Assembly (NCBI GenBank): GCA_945870545.1
Contig: CAMBTF010000081.1
Coordinates: 1 to 7,231 of the forward strand
Reading direction: 5' to 3'
Length of the DNA: 7,231 nucleotides
Source: Akkermansia muciniphila
GTDB lineage: Bacteria > Verrucomicrobiota > Verrucomicrobiia > Verrucomicrobiales > Akkermansiaceae
The position numbers and the translations under genes were made by a program. Below are positions 1-5,753 of the stretch, in pieces (within the stretch, counting starts at the first letter, position 1; the number at the start of each line of letters is the position of its first letter). Below the pieces are notes generated by a model. It was not told the origin of the DNA and searched no databases. It was given only the letters and a program-made list of their open reading frames with translations.

Positions 1-118
1 TCGCTTTCTCGACTGCGACCGTCTTATGGGTGGCAGCCGGATCGGGCGTCTGCGTGCTCTCCGTAGAGCAGGACGCGACGATGAGTAAGACGGCGATGAG
101 TGTGAGTTTCGGTTTCAT
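1..118 (-). CDS. Small lipoprotein, N-terminal part only (cut by window edge)
   Basis: Thirty-nine codons are visible from an ATG at 118 reading leftward out of the window. The product begins MKPKLTLIAVLLIVASC, a short basic n-region, a hydrophobic stretch and a lipobox-like VASC with Cys17 as the lipidation site. The mature part that can be seen is Thr/Ser/Pro-rich and has no recognisable domain. The ATG lies one base after the TGA of the upstream YHS-like lipoprotein gene (TGA-T-ATG), so the two are almost certainly cotranscribed and probably translationally coupled. The location suggests a role in the periplasmic copper cluster, but nothing in the visible residues shows metal binding. The function is unknown. 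Confidence 0.72.
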   Translation of the reverse strand, partial: MKPKLTLIAVLLIVASCSTESTQTPDPAATHKTVAVEKA

Positions 119-119
119 A

Positions 120-374
120 TCAGCGGATGTTCTTCGCGTATTTCTTCGGATTCTTTTCGTATTTCGCGACGCAGGGCTTGCAGCAGAATTTCACTTCCTG
201 GTTGCCGTAAACCTTGGTGATGGGATCACCCATGGAGCCGAGCTTGTTGTCCGTGACCACGCAGGTGTCGCTGGTGTAGCGCTTGACTCCTGCGGCTCCA
301 GATCCGCCGGGTGCGGCGCAGGAAGCGAGGAGGAATGCGGTGACGACCATGGCCGATGTGATGTACGTTTTCAT
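120..374 (-). CDS. YHS-like metal-binding lipoprotein
   Basis: This 84-aa protein has a signal sequence ending in the lipobox LLASC (Cys19), so it should be a membrane-anchored periplasmic or outer-membrane lipoprotein. Residues about 36-84 resemble a YHS/TRASH-type metal-binding fold. There is an early Cys (TCVV), a glycine and tyrosine before the core (VYGNQEVKFCCKPC), and the trailing pattern with a Tyr and the PKKYAKNI ending, matching the family pattern Y-G-x2-Y/V-x-F-C-x3-C-x3-F/Y-x3-P-x2-Y. Three clustered cysteines (C-C-x2-C) plus the upstream Cys could bind Cu(I) or another soft metal. A weak AAGGA sits just upstream of the ATG. It lies 30 bp after the multicopper oxidase gene on the same strand and would be part of that operon, perhaps as a copper-binding partner. 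The YHS assignment is from pattern and is not certain at this length. Confidence 0.8.
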   Translation of the reverse strand: MKTYITSAMVVTAFLLASCAAPGGSGAAGVKRYTSDTCVVTDNKLGSMGDPITKVYGNQEVKFCCKPCVAKYEKNPKKYAKNIR

Positions 375-404
375 TTTCCTTGGTATGTTTGTTGTTTGTT
401 TTTC

Positions 405-2435
405 CTAGAAGCGGAAGCCGAAGCCCCCGCCGAAGCCGTGGTCGGAATCGTATTCCGTGATGAGTGAGAAATTTTTCGTGAGCGTGTAGTTGAGACCAGC
501 ACCCCATTGGAGTTGTGAACCGGTGTCATATTCCGCGTTTATCATCAATGAGAGGCGCGGGGTGAGTTGGAAATCCTTCATGGCGGTGATCCGCGCGTCG
601 CCCTCGCTGTCGAGGGTGACGCCGGCCCAGATGATGTAGGGCAAGCGGTATTCGATGCCGCCGATGAAGCGGTCTTCCGCATCCATGTCATTGGTGATGC
701 GATAGCCGAGCAGGGTACGGAGGTTGGGATCGATGTAGCGTTTCCATGCGAAGTCCACCTCGTAGTCAAAATCATGGTCGTGCCCGCCCATCGCGGTATC
801 GTGGTGGATACCTACGTCCCAGCTCGCGACGAAATCATTGCGGGCGTTCATTAGCGACAGCATGCCCATGCTCATGTGGCTCTGGATGTTCCCGTTGGTC
901 ATGAAATAGAGGGGATCCTCCGCCATTTCCCCGAGATCCGGGACATGATCCTCACCCTGGTCATCGTAGCTGAAGACCCGGGACATACCTGCGTGCATGT
1001 GGTAGAGGAGGTGACAGTGGAAAAGCCAGTCGCCGTGCTCATCCGCGAGGAACTCGATGGTGCGACGTCCCATGGGCGGGACATCGATGGTGTGTTTTAG
1101 CGGGGCGTGGGCATCGTCATCGCCATCGATGACACGGAAGAAATGGCCGTGGAGATGCATGGGGTGGTGCATCATCGTATCGTTGACGAACTCCAGCCGC
1201 AGGACTTCACCGCGTGAGACCTTGATCACGCCGTCTTCGCGTGCGGTCTTGCCGTTGATCGACCAGACATAACGCTCCATGTCTCCGGTGAGGCGCAGTT
1301 CGAGCGTGCGGCGCGGCGTGTTCTTCTGAAACGTGGTGGGGATGGGCGAGCGGATTTTTGCGTAAGGCGCGGCAGGCCGATCCATGTCCATCTCACCATG
1401 GCCATCCATCGCATCGAGAGCGCCGGAGAGCATGTGATCCATCGAGTAAAGGTTCGGCTTCGGCGGGTCTTGCGCAGGGTGGATTTCCCCGCTGCCAAAG
1501 AACGCCGACGCATGTCCGCTGCCGTCCTGCGAAGTGGCGCGAAATTCCCATTTGCCGGATTTCGGCACCGTCACGATGATGTCATAGGTCTCGGCCATGC
1601 CCATCAGGATGCGTTCCATCTTCACCGGGGAAACCGGCGGGCCGTCAGCAGCGACGACATTCATCGCCCCCGCAGAGGAGCTGAGGTAGAAATAGCTGGA
1701 GGCGGCGGCGTTAATGACCCGCAGCCGGATTTTCTGGCCGGGCTTTCCGCCGAGTTCGACCTGTTTCTGGCCGTTCACGAGAAAGGCGTCGTAAGCGATA
1801 TCCGATACATCCATGGGAGCCATGCGGCTGCGTTCGCGCTGGAAAAAATCCCCGAGCGCCCCGGCTTTCATTGCACCCGAGATGGACTGAGCATTGCCTT
1901 TGCGAATTGCATACCAGTCGCTTCCGCTCATCAGCGTGCGCATGATATTGTTCGGGTTTTCACGTGTCCAATCGGAGAGGACGAGGACGTGCTCCGCAGC
2001 GGCACGGATGGATTCTCCCCCGCGTGGTTCGACGACGATCGAGCCATACACGCCGAGCTGTTCCTGGAGTCCGGTGTGGCTGTGATACCAGTAGGTGCCG
2101 GGGTGCTTCAGGGGAAACTCGAAGACACGGCTGGTGCCGGCTTTAATCGGAGGCGTTGTCAGGTAGGGCACACCGTCCTGCGCGTTGGGGACAAGTAGCC
2201 CGTGCCAATGCACGGAGGTTTCCTCGCGCTTGAGGCGGTTGTGGACGGTGATGCGAGCCGTGTCGCCAACGCGGAACCTCAGAGTCGGGCCGGGAATGCC
2301 GCCGTTGACCGTAAGCGCGCGGATCGGTTTCAGGCCGGCGGGTGCCCAGGGTTCCTCGGCGACTGTGAGATCGTATTCCACAATTTTCGCGTGGATGGGG
2401 ATCAGTGTGAGCAGGAGAAAAAGGAATGGTTTCAT
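405..2435 (-). CDS. Multicopper oxidase (CopA/PcoA-like) fused to a CopB-like outer-membrane barrel segment
   Basis: A 676-aa exported protein. The start at 2435 is chosen because it gives a clean signal peptide (MKPFLFLLLTLIPIHA, cleavage near 16/17). The frame is open up to 2540, but the extra residues are Pro/His-rich and hide the signal peptide. No clear Shine-Dalgarno is seen. Three cupredoxin-like domains cover about 17-490. All copper-ligand motifs are present: HWHGL (76-80), HSHTG (118-122), HPMHLHGH (424-431) and HCH-x3-H-x4-M (473-484, Cys474, His479, Met484 for type 1 copper). A Met/His-rich insert (331-353) resembles those of CopA/PcoA and CueO, which oxidise Cu(I) in the periplasm. 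From about 516 the chain continues into a segment of alternating amphipathic strands that includes GGIEYRLPYIIWAG and LTPRLSLMINAEYDTG, resembling the C-terminal barrel half of CopB/PcoB, and ends in Phe (GFGFRF) as outer-membrane barrels do. In copper operons copA and copB are usually separate genes. The oxidase call is firm; the CopB relationship is from pattern. Confidence 0.93.
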   Translation of the reverse strand: MKPFLFLLLTLIPIHAKIVEYDLTVAEEPWAPAGLKPIRALTVNGGIPGPTLRFRVGDTARITVHNRLKREETSVHWHGLLVPNAQDGVPYLTTPPIKAGTSRVFEFPLKHPGTYWYHSHTGLQEQLGVYGSIVVEPRGGESIRAAAEHVLVLSDWTRENPNNIMRTLMSGSDWYAIRKGNAQSISGAMKAGALGDFFQRERSRMAPMDVSDIAYDAFLVNGQKQVELGGKPGQKIRLRVINAAASSYFYLSSSAGAMNVVAADGPPVSPVKMERILMGMAETYDIIVTVPKSGKWEFRATSQDGSGHASAFFGSGEIHPAQDPPKPNLYSMDHMLSGALDAMDGHGEMDMDRPAAPYAKIRSPIPTTFQKNTPRRTLELRLTGDMERYVWSINGKTAREDGVIKVSRGEVLRLEFVNDTMMHHPMHLHGHFFRVIDGDDDAHAPLKHTIDVPPMGRRTIEFLADEHGDWLFHCHLLYHMHAGMSRVFSYDDQGEDHVPDLGEMAEDPLYFMTNGNIQSHMSMGMLSLMNARNDFVASWDVGIHHDTAMGGHDHDFDYEVDFAWKRYIDPNLRTLLGYRITNDMDAEDRFIGGIEYRLPYIIWAGVTLDSEGDARITAMKDFQLTPRLSLMINAEYDTGSQLQWGAGLNYTLTKNFSLITEYDSDHGFGGGFGFRF

Positions 2436-2577
2436 GGGAAAATGAGGCGTTTGTCTCGGAAGAAATTGCAATGGGGTATTATGCCCGTCGGGTGGGGATG
2501 GAGGTGCGCCGGAATGCGGGACACGTGGAGCCGACGGCATGAATCACCGGTACAAGCGAGCGAGGATGGTCAGGAAA

Positions 2578-2940
2578 TCAAATGATCCAGCGCGAGTATT
2601 GCGCGAAAACATCGCCCACCGGATCGTCGATGATCCAAGGCCGAGGGGCGGAGATCGTCGTCATGCTGCGGAGAACCGGCGCGACGTTCTGCTCAGAATC
2701 CGGGGTGATAATGTCCGTCACACCGTCGGCTGGGAGGAGCACCTTCTCGGGCTTGTCCTTGGCGTCATGCGATTCGCAGGCGCAGAGCTTGGGGCCGTGC
2801 TCCGATCCACCGGATTCCTGTTTCGTCTGGCAGCAACCCGCCGACTTTTTCACATGCTCCGCACTCGCGCTGCAGCAGCAGAGCGGCAGCGCCACGAGAA
2901 GCGAAAGGAAGGCGGAAAGGATGATCCGGAACAGGTTCAA
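2578..2940 (-). CDS. Small Cys-rich exported protein heading the copper operon
   Basis: A 120-aa protein with a TTG start at 2940. No ATG or GTG lies between it and the upstream in-frame stop, and starting later would lose Arg5 of the signal peptide. Residues 1-27 form a hydrophobic export signal ending in the unusual triplet Cys21-23 followed by SASA, so signal peptidase I cleavage near 27 is likely; a lipobox is not convincing. The mature protein has Cys36-Cys37 and Cys53-x-Cys55 with nearby His residues, which could coordinate Cu(I). The C-terminal half has no cysteines. No named family is recognised. It lies 142 bp upstream of the oxidase on the same strand and is the first gene after the divergent control region, which points to a role in periplasmic copper binding or sensing. 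That role is inferred from position and composition only. Confidence 0.72.
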   Translation of the reverse strand: MNLFRIILSAFLSLLVALPLCCCSASAEHVKKSAGCCQTKQESGGSEHGPKLCACESHDAKDKPEKVLLPADGVTDIITPDSEQNVAPVLRSMTTISAPRPWIIDDPVGDVFAQYSRWII

Positions 2941-2976
2941 AATATTGCTGTATGATCTCTAAGATTAGTTAGCCTG

Positions 2977-3003
2977 CACTTTGATCCAGTTGCCGTCAAG
3001 GTG
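2977..3003. promoter_or_regulatory. Imperfect inverted repeat, candidate copper-responsive operator
   Basis: CACTTTGA (2977-2984) and TCAAGGTG (2996-3003) are inverted copies matching at 7 of 8 positions across an 11-bp spacer. The element sits between the two divergent copper units. Each arm contains a TTGA that could be part of a -35 box: TTGATC on plus (2981-2986) and TTGACG on minus (2999-2994). No good -10 is found at 17 bp on either strand, which would fit activator-dependent promoters. The ACCTTGA-type half-site recalls operators of MerR-family copper regulators such as CueR, but the spacing is not a textbook match and the regulator gene is not in the window. Confidence 0.35.
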
Positions 3004-3016
3004 GGGGCTTACCCCC
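3003..3016. promoter_or_regulatory. G5-CTTA-C5 inverted repeat in the divergent control region
   Basis: GGGGG (3003-3007), CTTA and CCCCC (3012-3016) form a perfect 5-bp palindrome 47 bp before the ATPase start. G/C-tract palindromes are known operators for CsoR/RcnR-type metal repressors, though the classical CsoR motif has the C tract first and the G tract second. It could equally be a small hairpin in the leader RNA of the ATPase. It abuts the larger inverted repeat at 2977-3003. Confidence 0.25.
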
Positions 3017-3062
3017 TGCGCTTTGTTGCGGAATCCTGCTATCATTGCGCCTCCAGACGTCC

Positions 3063-5243
3063 ATGAACACTCCCCATGAAAAGAAATCCTGCTGCCGTGG
3101 CCACGGCCATTCGGCAGAGGCCGATGTGAAACCATCCTCCGGCGCGAAATATTTCTGCCCGATGTGTCCCGGCGTGGAGTCCGACAGACCGGGCGATTGC
3201 CCGAAGTGCGGGATGGCGTTGGAAAGGAATCCCTTGCTCACGGACGACGGAGAAGACGAGGAGATCAGGGCACTGAACCGTATATTCTGGATCGCCGCCG
3301 CACTCACGCTGCCTGTCTTTTTCCTCGCGATGGGGCACATGATCCCGGGCGTGCATTTCCGGAAAGACATCACGAAATGGATCGAGTTCATCCTCACGAT
3401 CCCCGTGGTGTTATGGGCGGGCGGGATGTTTTTCACCAAGGCATGGGTTTCCCTGAAAACATGGAACCTCAACATGTTCACCCTCATCGCCACGGGCGTC
3501 GGCGCGGCGTTCCTCTACAGCGCGGTGGCGGTTCTCGCGCCCGGCGTATTTCCGGAATCGTTCAAGGAACACGGCGAGGTCGGCCTCTACTTCGAGGCGG
3601 CAGCGGTGATTACGGTGCTGGTTCTGCTCGGTCAGTTGTTAGAGGCGAAAGCCCGCGCCCGCACCGGTGAGGCCATCCAATCCCTCATCGGCCTCGCCGC
3701 GAAAACCGCCCATCGCCTCCGCGACGGCAAAGAAGAAGACGTGCCGGTCGATGAGATCGCGGTCGGCGACCTGCTCCGAGTCCGTCCCGGCGAGAAAGTT
3801 CCCATCGACGGCACGATCACTGAAAGCGGCGGCAACCTCGACGAATCCATGATGACCGGCGAGCCTATGCCGATCGCGAAAAAAGAAGGCGACCCCGTGA
3901 TCGGCGCGACCCTGAACCAGACCGGAAGTTTCGTGATGCGCGCGGAAAAAATCGGCAGCGATACGCTGCTTTCTCAGATCGTCCACATGGTAGCGGAAGC
4001 CCAGCGCAGCCGGGCGCCGATCCAAAAAGTCGCCGATACCGTGGCGGGTTGGTTCGTGCCCATCGTGGTTGCGGCGGCGGTGGTCACATTCATCGTCTGG
4101 GCGATCTTCGGCCCCGCGCCCGCGATGGCGTTCGCTCTCGTCAACGCCGTTTCCGTGCTCATCATCGCCTGCCCTTGCGCACTCGGATTGGCGACGCCGA
4201 TGTCGATCATGGTCGGTGTGGGCCGCGCGGCGGGCATGGGAATCCTCGTGAAAAACGCGGGTGCCATCGAACTGGCGGAAAAGGTCACGCATCTCGTCAC
4301 CGATAAGACCGGAACTCTAACAGCCGGTAAACCGCGCGTCACCGATGTCATCCCCGCATCCGGCTATGAAAGCGATGCCCTGCTCCGGCTCGCCGCTTCC
4401 ATCGAGTCGCCCAGCGAACATCCGCTCGCCCGCGCCGTGGTGGATGCCGCGAAAGAATCTAACATCGAGCTTTTTCCCGTCACCGATTTCGAATCCATCA
4501 CCGCAGGCGGCGTGACCGGTATCGTCGATGGGAAAGCGGTCAGGATCGGGAAATCCTCTTTCCTCTCCGAACACGGCATCGCCATCGTGGGTGATTGGGA
4601 ACAGCGCGCCAAAGCGTTGCGCGAAAAGGCCAGGACGGTCGTATGGGTCGGAATCGGCACCGAACTCGCAGGCATCCTAGCCATCGCCGATCCGATCAAG
4701 GAATCCAGCGCCGCAGCGATCTGCGCACTTCACGAAATGGGATTGAAAATCATCATGTGCACCGGCGACAACCGCGCCACTGCCGAGGCCGTCGCACGCG
4801 AACTCGGGATCGATGAAGTCCACGCCGAGGTCATGCCGCAGGATAAGATCGAGCTCATCCGCAAGCTCAAGCAACAGGGTGCGGTCGTCGCCATGGCGGG
4901 CGATGGAATCAACGACGCCCCTGCCCTCGCCGCCGCGGACGTCGGCATCGCGATGGGTGCCGGCACCGATGTTGCCATCGGCAGCGCGGCCATCACCCTG
5001 GTGAAAGGCGACCTCTTGGCCATCGCCAAATCCATCCGCCTCAGCCGCGCTGTCATGCGCAACATCCGCCAGAACCTTTTTTTCGCTTTCGTTTACAATG
5101 CCGTCGGCGTCCCCATCGCCGCGGGTGTGCTCTATCCGTTTTTCGGAATTCTCCTGAGCCCCATGATCGCGGGTGCGGCGATGAGTTTCTCCTCCGTCTC
5201 GGTGATCCTGAATGCCTTGCGTTTAAGGAAAACGCGGATCTGA
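3063..5243 (+). CDS. copA: Cu(+)-exporting P1B-type ATPase (CopA type)
   Basis: A 726-aa inner-membrane pump that uses ATP to move Cu(I) from cytosol to periplasm. The ATG at 3063 is preferred over an in-frame TTG at 3045; neither has a clear Shine-Dalgarno. The N-terminus has a Cys/His patch (Cys10, Cys11, His14, His16) and a heavy-metal-binding domain of the form Y-F-C-P-M-C-P...C-P-K-C-G-M (30-51); there is no classical HMA domain. About eight membrane helices are apparent: near 74-94, 106-124, 135-157, 175-194, 329-351, 356-379, 671-694 and 696-716. Signature motifs are TGEP (265-268, actuator), CPC (370-372, copper site), DKTGT (phosphorylated Asp414), SEHP (His453-Pro454), TGDN (567-570) and GDGINDAP (613-620). 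Tyr678-Asn679 in helix 7 and Met707 with Ser710-Ser711 in helix 8 match the Cu(+) subgroup (P1B-1). It is transcribed divergently from the periplasmic copper genes and ends in a probable terminator. Copper(I) specificity is inferred from these residues; silver is a common second substrate. Confidence 0.96.
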   Translation: MNTPHEKKSCCRGHGHSAEADVKPSSGAKYFCPMCPGVESDRPGDCPKCGMALERNPLLTDDGEDEEIRALNRIFWIAAALTLPVFFLAMGHMIPGVHFRKDITKWIEFILTIPVVLWAGGMFFTKAWVSLKTWNLNMFTLIATGVGAAFLYSAVAVLAPGVFPESFKEHGEVGLYFEAAAVITVLVLLGQLLEAKARARTGEAIQSLIGLAAKTAHRLRDGKEEDVPVDEIAVGDLLRVRPGEKVPIDGTITESGGNLDESMMTGEPMPIAKKEGDPVIGATLNQTGSFVMRAEKIGSDTLLSQIVHMVAEAQRSRAPIQKVADTVAGWFVPIVVAAAVVTFIVWAIFGPAPAMAFALVNAVSVLIIACPCALGLATPMSIMVGVGRAAGMGILVKNAGAIELAEKVTHLVTDKTGTLTAGKPRVTDVIPASGYESDALLRLAASIESPSEHPLARAVVDAAKESNIELFPVTDFESITAGGVTGIVDGKAVRIGKSSFLSEHGIAIVGDWEQRAKALREKARTVVWVGIGTELAGILAIADPIKESSAAAICALHEMGLKIIMCTGDNRATAEAVARELGIDEVHAEVMPQDKIELIRKLKQQGAVVAMAGDGINDAPALAAADVGIAMGAGTDVAIGSAAITLVKGDLLAIAKSIRLSRAVMRNIRQNLFFAFVYNAVGVPIAAGVLYPFFGILLSPMIAGAAMSFSSVSVILNALRLRKTRI

Positions 5244-5251
5244 TTTTGAAG

Positions 5252-5278
5252 TCCTCTGCGGTAATCGTGGAGGATTTT
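5252..5278 (+). terminator. Probable intrinsic terminator of the copper ATPase gene
   Basis: Eight bases after the stop codon, 5252-5260 pairs with 5266-5274 (TCCTCTGCG with CGTGGAGGA), nine base pairs including two G-U wobbles, around a 5-nt GTAAT loop. Four T residues follow directly (5275-5278). The stem is moderately strong and the T tract short, so read-through is possible; the T7 tract after the right arm of the following repeat may give a second stop. Confidence 0.5.
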
Positions 5279-5293
5279 GAGAAAGAAGGAATG

Positions 5294-5439
5294 AACCGCA
5301 GATGGACGCAGATCGACGTGAATGGAAAATCATAGATAGGCACTGATTTTTCCCGACTTGAGCCACAAACTTCGCCACAAGATGTTTTTCTCCAGTCTCA
5401 GCCTCTTCCATCTGCGTGAATCTGCGTCCATCTGCGGTT
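5294..5439. repeat. 146-bp element bounded by perfect 20-bp inverted repeats of 10-bp units
   Basis: The left arm 5294-5313 and right arm 5420-5439 are exact reverse complements over 20 bp (AACCGCAGATGGACGCAGAT on the left). Each arm belongs to a three-unit array with 10-bp period: on the right, ATCTGCGTGA, ATCTGCGTCC and ATCTGCGGTT at 5410, 5420 and 5430; on the left, AACCGCAGAT and GGACGCAGAT at 5294 and 5304, then a decayed unit CGACGTGAAT at 5314. The middle (about 5324-5409) is AT-richer than its surroundings and holds a GCCACAA direct repeat (5362-5368 and 5374-5380). A T7 tract follows the right arm. There is no transposase and no obvious target-site duplication. Similar ATCTGCGT-type intergenic repeats are remembered from Verrucomicrobiota and Planctomycetota genomes, but no family name can be given. 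Confidence 0.82.
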
Positions 5440-5483
5440 GTTTTTTTATCTGATCTGCGGAAAGCGCGGAAAATTTCATCCTT

Positions 5484-5533
5484 GCGCGGAAGCGGCTGGA
5501 TCGTTTATCTGATCCCAGTAAAGCAGCCCGCGC
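5484..5533. promoter_or_regulatory. Two-part foldable segment upstream of infC
   Basis: GCGCGG (5484-5489) pairs with CCGCGC (5528-5533), and inside it CTGGATC (5496-5502) pairs with GATCCCAG (5511-5518) with one bulged C around an 8-nt loop. The result is a nested hairpin of about 50 nt. It lies well before the candidate infC promoter, so it is either in a longer infC leader, an end structure of the preceding unit, or a DNA-level element. It has no T tract on the plus strand. Function is unknown. Confidence 0.35.
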
Positions 5534-5582
5534 CCGTCACAAGGCGATGAGGCACAAGCCTATGATTTCCACGGAACGCAAG

Positions 5583-5621
5583 CCCGCCCCCATCACCACC
5601 GGTTCATTTTTCCGGTGCGGG
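5583..5621. promoter_or_regulatory. Bulged GC hairpin upstream of infC
   Basis: CACCGG (5597-5602) pairs with CCGGTG (5612-5617) across a 9-nt T-rich loop, and the helix can continue with CCCG (5583-5586) against CGGG (5618-5621) if a 10-nt bulge is allowed on the left side. It is not followed by a T run, so it is not a classical terminator. It could be part of an infC leader RNA if transcription starts upstream of it. Confidence 0.3.
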
Positions 5622-5643
5622 TTCCTCGTCTCTTTTCCATGAC

Positions 5644-5670
5644 TTGCCGTTCCATGTTTTCCAGTATTCT
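5644..5670 (+). promoter_or_regulatory. Weak sigma-70-like promoter candidate for infC
   Basis: TTGCCG (5644-5649) and TATTCT (5665-5670) each match four of six consensus positions, with a spacing of 15 bp, shorter than the usual 17. A start near 5677 would give a leader of about 74 nt before the AUA codon of infC. No better pair was found in the last 150 bp before the gene. Confidence 0.28.
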
Positions 5671-5737
5671 CCCGATGGACCGGATCCGCGCGGCACAATC
5701 GCCGCCACTTGTTTCCGGACGTCACCCTCTAACACAC

Positions 5738-5753
5738 AAAGGATAAAGCCATA
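5738..5753 (+). promoter_or_regulatory. Ribosome binding site and AUA start codon of infC
   Basis: AAAGGA (5738-5743) lies seven bases before ATA (5751-5753). This is the only good Shine-Dalgarno near the gene. The in-frame TAA at 5730-5732 leaves no room for another start, and codons 5733-5750 contain no ATG, GTG or TTG. The first in-frame ATG (5796) has no ribosome binding site at proper distance. The ribosome binding site therefore decides for the near-cognate AUA. Confidence 0.7.

Larger units (their letters stand above)
5244..5750. other. Gene-free interval between copper ATPase and infC
   Basis: About 500 bp with no credible gene on either strand. It holds, in order, a probable terminator (5252-5278), an inverted-repeat-bounded element (5294-5439), a T7 tract (5441-5447), two GC-rich foldable segments (5484-5533 and 5583-5621), a weak promoter candidate (5644-5670) and the infC ribosome binding site. 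An 11-bp direct repeat, TTTATCTGATC, occurs at 5445-5455 and 5504-5514. The only longer minus-strand reading frames here are either translations of the repeat or Arg/His-rich and featureless. No tRNA was seen. Confidence 0.6.

Noticed and set aside
1398..2198. 266-codon open frame on plus strand opposite the oxidase
   Set aside because: Its product is His/Arg/Ala-rich with no domain, a normal antisense shadow of a GC-rich gene with strong motifs on the other strand.
2436..2540. N-terminal extension of the multicopper oxidase frame (35 extra residues)
   Set aside because: It is Pro/His-rich, unlike a secreted protein start, and would bury the clear signal peptide that begins at 2435.
3045..3062. 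In-frame TTG start six codons before the ATPase ATG
   Set aside because: No ribosome binding site favours it and the ATG at 3063 gives a normal N-terminus for a pump with a Cys/His patch; it cannot be fully excluded.
3639..4292. 217-codon open frame on minus strand opposite the ATPase
   Set aside because: His/Arg/Asp-rich low-complexity translation antisense to the conserved ATPase core; no start signal.
5053..5343. Minus-strand frame overlapping the ATPase end and the repeat
   Set aside because: Its N-terminal part is a translation of the repeat arm (FTSICVHLRF-like peptides commonly arise from such repeats) and the rest is antisense to the ATPase.
5410..5439. CRISPR-like array from the 10-bp units
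   Set aside because: Units are contiguous 10-mers with no spacers; this is a short tandem array within an inverted repeat.
5537..5725. 62-codon minus-strand frame upstream of infC
   Set aside because: Charged and His-rich with no signal, domain or ribosome binding site; it lies across the structured leader and promoter region of infC.
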